Source of the DNA: Micropterus salmoides
Taxonomy: Eukaryota; Chordata; Actinopteri; Centrarchiformes; Centrarchidae
DNA: 64,000 nucleotides
Direction of reading: 5' to 3'
Assembly (NCBI RefSeq): GCF_014851395.1
Contig: NW_024040817.1
Location: forward strand, 18,750,519 to 18,814,518
Position 1 is the stretch's first letter. Every line of letters starts with the position of its first letter. Below are positions 59,653-64,000 of the stretch, piece after piece. The position numbers and the translations under genes were made by a program. The notes under the pieces were generated by a model that saw nothing but the letters and a program-made list of their open reading frames with translations, was not told the origin of the DNA and did not search any database.

Positions 59653-62600
59653 ACACCATTTCCTGTTTGCTAACGTGTACACATGCTATCCCAAATGACC
59701 TGCTCAGTTAAATAATGCCCAATTCAGACAGCAGATGAGTTACTTTGAAGTCTGTGTGTTACAAGTGTGGGCTGCAATGGCAATCTACCCATAGACCATT
59801 AAGGGTTGTACAGATGACATAAAAAAAAATCAATAATCACCATGATGTTGGTGGTAAACTTGTTAACATATAATGGCAAATGATGGTGAGCATGTGTGCA
59901 TAACATGACACTGTCATACAAATGGTATTATAGCCGCACTTTAGCATTGAGAGTCTCAAGGCTAAATGTAAAATCAATAGTAAGTCACTCACCTGCTGGT
60001 TCAAGTTCATGATTCATGCCACCATCGTTAAACTATGTGTTTTTTTACTTGTGATTTTACTTGTCAGGCTTCTGGTAACTTTTGGTACTGGAGGCTGTTG
60101 AGCACGCAGAAGCTGAAATGTGAAAAAGAAACAGCAACAGGGAGCTGATTGCAGTCTGTGCAGCCTACCCATCCTCAGCTCCTCTCCTCCATGGTAATGA
60201 GGCGATGAATGGCAGCATGTCTACAGGCAGGGGAAGCAGACGCGCCATGCAGCTGTGGACTCCTACGCATGAGACACACACGTTTCTTCCCATCCCTCAG
60301 GCTCCCACCTGAGGGCCTGGTACTTAAATGGCAGAAGGGTGGAGGTGGGTAGGATGGATTGGAGGAGACTCTGATATCCTACGGTGCTGGCGGGAAGAAA
60401 GAGGACAGGAGGACGTGGAGGAGGTGGGACCTGGGTGTTCTATATTATAAGTAAGTTATAAGTTATAGTAAGTTCTATATTATATCTGCAGTGTGTCCAC
60501 AACTCCTAACTGCGTGGTTATTTTTATGTATATGTTGGTGTAAAGAAGCGTGAGGAAGGCAGATACCCTGCCACCAAACCAGCATTCTGGTACTTAATAA
60601 GACAGTGTGGTCTTATTTCCCTTACACTTGATCCAATTAAAATGATGGATGCTGTCAAAACTTCAATTAAATTCAGAGCCAAGAAGCCCTGCACTCAGTG
60701 GAGGAAAGTTGCAGTTCTTTATCTTGTTGTAATTTGTCACCACATCAGGCTCCCCAGACAATTTATTTTAATTGTTTGCCAGTGACATAGTACTTTGTGT
60801 TCAACCTTCTGGAGGGATTTGCCTTGAATGTACCGCTTTGATTCTCTACTGGATCCTCTACTTCCAACTATGAATGTCCACTCCTGCACCACATCAAGCT
60901 TGCTGCACCACAACATTGAATGGAAAAGATGGAGACATCTTGTGCTTTAGGCCCTCTGCCACACAGCAGGAATCCTTTCACTGTCCTTTTGTATTTGCGT
61001 GGTTAGGAGGGCAATGAAGGGATCAGTGGGTTTCCAGCAGGCAATTACAAAAATGCCATAATCTGCAGCAAAAACAAGGGAAAAATGGTGTGGACTGAAA
61101 AGTGGGAATAAAGACTCAAACGGCAGAGAAGGCGCAACAAATATATTTACCAGTTTTACATATCTCCGCAGTATAAATCAGCTGCCAGTTGTCTACCCGG
61201 AAGTGACTCCTGTTGTTTGCCATCCATTCTTCAGGCATAAGGAGGTATATAATCAATAAGTGTCCAAACAGAATGCAAAGCTAACTTTCAGACTCTGACT
61301 GACTGCAGAACTCACCAGGATTTATTTTGTTATTTTCCTCCAGTCTCATTTTTGGATTTGTCTCGTCTATGAAGTACACTTATTAAGCCCTGAAATAAGC
61401 ACCATTTGTTTACCAAATTATAACACTTTCAATTGGCGCAGACATGTCTACCTCAATTCATATTTTCTTGAGGAAATTCATGTCTATTTGCTTATTTTTA
61501 TAGGTTTAGTATGAAATCACTATAACATTTACATGCCATTCTTTCTGACTTCCAGACATGTGTAGTGTTTCACATTTGTCTGGTTTTGAACGGATAGCTT
61601 GTTGTATCTTTCAAAAGTCTTTCTCCCAAAAGAGAAAGTTTCTCTCCACAAGCTCATCCACAGTTGATAGCTCTTTTCCCAGAACACTGTACTGAGATCA
61701 AAAGCGTATCAATCAGCATTCTGGCATTGTCTCCTTCTCTTGCTCCTGCATTGAGACGGTGTATGTGGAGGTTATACTTGTCTTGCCCTTTCTAATCCCA
61801 GGAGGATCTCAGTATTCTGTATGTTTTTGCCAGCTTGATCAATTCAACACTATCAGCTCCACATCTACAGTACAAACCTGAATGTAAAATCTTCCTTAAT
61901 ATTTATTTTGCATGGGGTAGTGACATCAAAAACTAGGGATGAGATGCACATTCTTAAGACAAAACACTGTATAATCACTACAACAGGGAGTGATAGGATG
62001 ACAAGCAAATCAGAGGAACAGATGGGAACTTCACCACTTCAACAATGATGATAACAGCATTACATGAAAAAGCTGTCCATCAGAAAAAGAGTCCTCTCTA
62101 CTTACAAGTGCTGTTTTAGGTAAATATTGCATCAAAAGATACACCCACCATAAATCAAACATCTCAGGAGTCATTATATTTAATACAGGGCTCTTTTTTC
62201 CCCCACCCCTCTGTCTCCCAGTGATGCATTAAAAACAAAGGATTCTCTAAGGGGAAACCTGTGATCTCAAAGAAATATTTATTTTCTCATGCTGTGAAGC
62301 AGTTCATCTGAGATGCTTCAGAAAATTGCTCCTATTCCCCCCTAGTGAAAATGTCTAAAAGACTGTATACAGCTTTGTTGCCTTTGAAAATGTATCCCCT
62401 GCGGGCTTTTTGGCCACTCCTAAATCCCTTAGTTACTTTCATTGTTTGTGTTGCCGTTAATATTTCATAAGGATCTTTCAATATTTATTCATCTTTTTTC
62501 TCCACGTAGATAACCATCTTACCAACTCCCTTGTATCATGCATTTTAATGCACTGAGAAATCATGTCCCGCAAGTGCTAGTATTTCTACCCCTCCCCCGT

Positions 62601-62868
62601 AGTACAAGTATCTTCATTAATAAAACATAATGGATGCCTCTGCCAAGAATCACTCCCTTTCAATAAATGTAATGTACAATAGGTTGGCGTAAAAGCTCTT
62701 ATCCATACAAATGAAAATTACATACATCTTCTGGTGTTTTGATCAAACCATAAAAAAAAAATCATACAAATGTTACCAGGTACATGTTATGTTTTAGCTT
62801 ACTTCAGTGCCTAATGGTAATGAAATAGCCCATTGAATTAGATTTAATAGAATGACAATACAACAAAA
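59653..62868. other. intergenic, no gene seen
   Basis: Largely unique AT-rich sequence. A short direct repeat of TAAGTTATA/TATAAGTTATAG words is at 60448-60480. No exon or known repeat is seen. Confidence 0.45.
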
Positions 62869-63205
62869 TAATGCGGAAGTATTCTAATCCTTTGCTTAAG
62901 TAGCAATACCAAATTGTAAGAATACTCCATTACAAGTGAAAATGTAATTTTGCTAAGATTATGTTTTTACCTAAATGTACATATGTATCAAAAGTAAAAC
63001 TACCTAATACAGAAAAATGTGAGTTATACTATGATATATTATAAGATGATTAGTACTGATGCATTAACGTGCAACATAGCATTTTTCTGATGTAGGTAGT
63101 TGAGGCTGCTCTAGTTTTAACTTTAGCTGAGTAGTTGTATCATATTTTACGAACTCATGTTTTATTAAAATGTTAATTTGTAAAATGACTTGTAACTGTA
63201 GCTAA
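62869..63205 (+). repeat. common teleost dispersed repeat
   Basis: GTATTCTAATCCTTTGCTTA, AGTAGCAATACCAAATTGTA, ACTCCATTACAAGTGAAAAT, ATGTATCAAAAGTAAAACTA and ACTGATGCATTAACGTGCAA follow the order of a very abundant fish repeat that I know from many loci. The copy is diverged and non-coding. Confidence 0.8.
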
Positions 63206-63325
63206 AATTGGAAAGGCCACTTTGGGGCAGAGGAAACAAGTTGTCAGCACAAAATCATCTGGTATTGCAAACTTGTTAGCAAACAGTAGTTTATTTAGAT
63301 AACTGTCAGTTTTAAAATAAAATGT

Positions 63326-63416
63326 AAGGTTTTCGTTTTCACATATAGCGCTCTGCATGGTCAGGCACCAGGGTACATCTCCAACCTGCTTCACCCCCGT
63401 ATCACCATGAGGTGAC
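63326..63416 (+). pseudogene. L2-type LINE fragment, part 1
   Basis: Translates as FTYSALHGQAPGYISNLLHP followed by RITMR, matching the conserved segment after the reverse transcriptase of L2/Maui-type LINEs (consensus ALxGLAPxYLSDLL). The fragment breaks at the TTAA that flanks the inserted element. Confidence 0.7.
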
Positions 63417-63648
63417 TTAAGCTGATGATACACGGGGCAACTTTTTGAGCAATGTTGCTGGGCAGTCTTGCTAGTGGCAAGTCTGACTATGTTTTGAACG
63501 GATAGCGGCAGTGCGGAGCGGGTGGCGGAGTGGTGGGGGAAGGAGATTACGGTAGTAATCTTTACTCATTACCATTGACGGCAACGTTGCCCTGCACGAT
63601 TGCTCTGCACGATTGCTCTAAAAGTTGCTCTGTGTATCATCAGCTTAA
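63417..63648. mobile_element. TTAA-flanked MITE inserted in the LINE fragment
   Basis: TTAA at 63417-63420 and 63645-63648 flank a 224-bp element. The left end GCTGATGATACACGGGGCAA and the reverse complement of the right end, GCTGATGATACACAGAGCAA, are near-identical inverted repeats. TTAA target duplication is the hallmark of piggyBac-type elements. No transposase is encoded. Confidence 0.75.
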
Positions 63649-63717
63649 GTCACCTCAGCTTTAGGTCTTCAGACGAGGGCTTACTAGTTGTTCTGCGCGC
63701 TCGACTAAGAACAACAC
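63649..63717 (+). pseudogene. L2-type LINE fragment, part 2
   Basis: Translates as SFRSSDEGLLVVLRARLRT, matching LINE consensus LRSSDQGLLVVPR, the segment that follows part 1 in these elements. It is in a different frame from part 1, so the LINE was already decayed or carries an indel. Confidence 0.7.
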
Positions 63718-64000
63718 TGCTACTGCAACACTAGATTTTCCCTTTGGCGATAAAAATATCTATCTAGCTATCCAGCTCGCTTAAACCATTGTTAACTGTG
63801 AATTGAAGAATTGAAGAATTGTAGAATTGGTTCTATTTCCACCTCCACCTCGTTTTGAATCTGGAATTCTACACATGTATTTCAGAAAAGATACAACATC
63901 ACGTTATTGGCTGGACCAGAAGATATCTGAGGGCGAGGCAGTTTGCTCTGGGCACTGGCAGGGGAGTCAAACAGGGTAGATACTTATTTGCACGTTTGCA

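Noticed and set aside
12640..64000. Search for exons of neighbours expected from human synteny (RBM12B, TRIQK, RUNX1T1, TMEM67)
   Set aside because: No matching peptide could be found by eye. Short exons such as those of TRIQK could still be missed.

Overview
The window is vertebrate nuclear DNA, almost certainly from a ray-finned (teleost, probably percomorph) fish. There are no long open frames, one spliced gene carries GT..AG introns, (CA)n/(GT)n microsatellites are dense, and I recognise many teleost-type dispersed repeats: hAT MITEs with 8-bp target duplications, an L2-type LINE fragment, and tRNA-like and SINE-like elements. No prokaryotic, viral, CRISPR or plasmid system is visible.

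One gene is fully supported. It is cibar1 (formerly fam92a), on the minus strand from the start codon at 12347 to the stop at 5802. I could join eight coding exons that give an uninterrupted 298-residue BAR-domain protein: 12319-12347, 11107-11341, 10915-10983, 9773-9874, 8730-8834, 8383-8496, 7317-7436 and 5802-5924. Every junction has GT/AG and keeps the frame. The family acts at the base of cilia with Chibby (CBY1) and has also been linked to mitochondrial inner-membrane shape. The promoter side (12348-12640) has a ZNF143/STAF-like element, a short upstream ORF and, on the other strand, a good splice donor that could belong to a divergent transcript.

Layout: 1-5475 is intergenic DNA past the 3' end of cibar1, with three CA arrays. 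5476-12640 is cibar1 and its promoter, with hAT-like MITEs in introns 1 and 7. 12640-64000 (about 51 kb) has no coding exon I can support. It looks like a gene desert with scattered unique, AT-rich, homeodomain-motif-rich stretches that may be conserved noncoding enhancers, separated by repeats. Notable repeats are a 628-bp hAT element with a perfect 8-bp duplication and a tRNA-like module inside (13939-14566), a 96-bp higher-order minisatellite (about 48083-48402), an AT/CA tandem array joined to a LINE 3' tail and a GATA array (58640-59204), and a TTAA-flanked MITE that splits an L2 LINE remnant (63326-63717).

I found no new multi-gene system. The most useful leads are the composite hAT/tRNA-like element, the MITE-in-LINE nesting, the NAGNAG acceptor and short exon 4/5 junction of cibar1, the ZNF143-like promoter site, and the candidate noncoding elements of the desert. 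Repeat family names and conserved-element calls rest on my recognition of sequence patterns, not on database searches.
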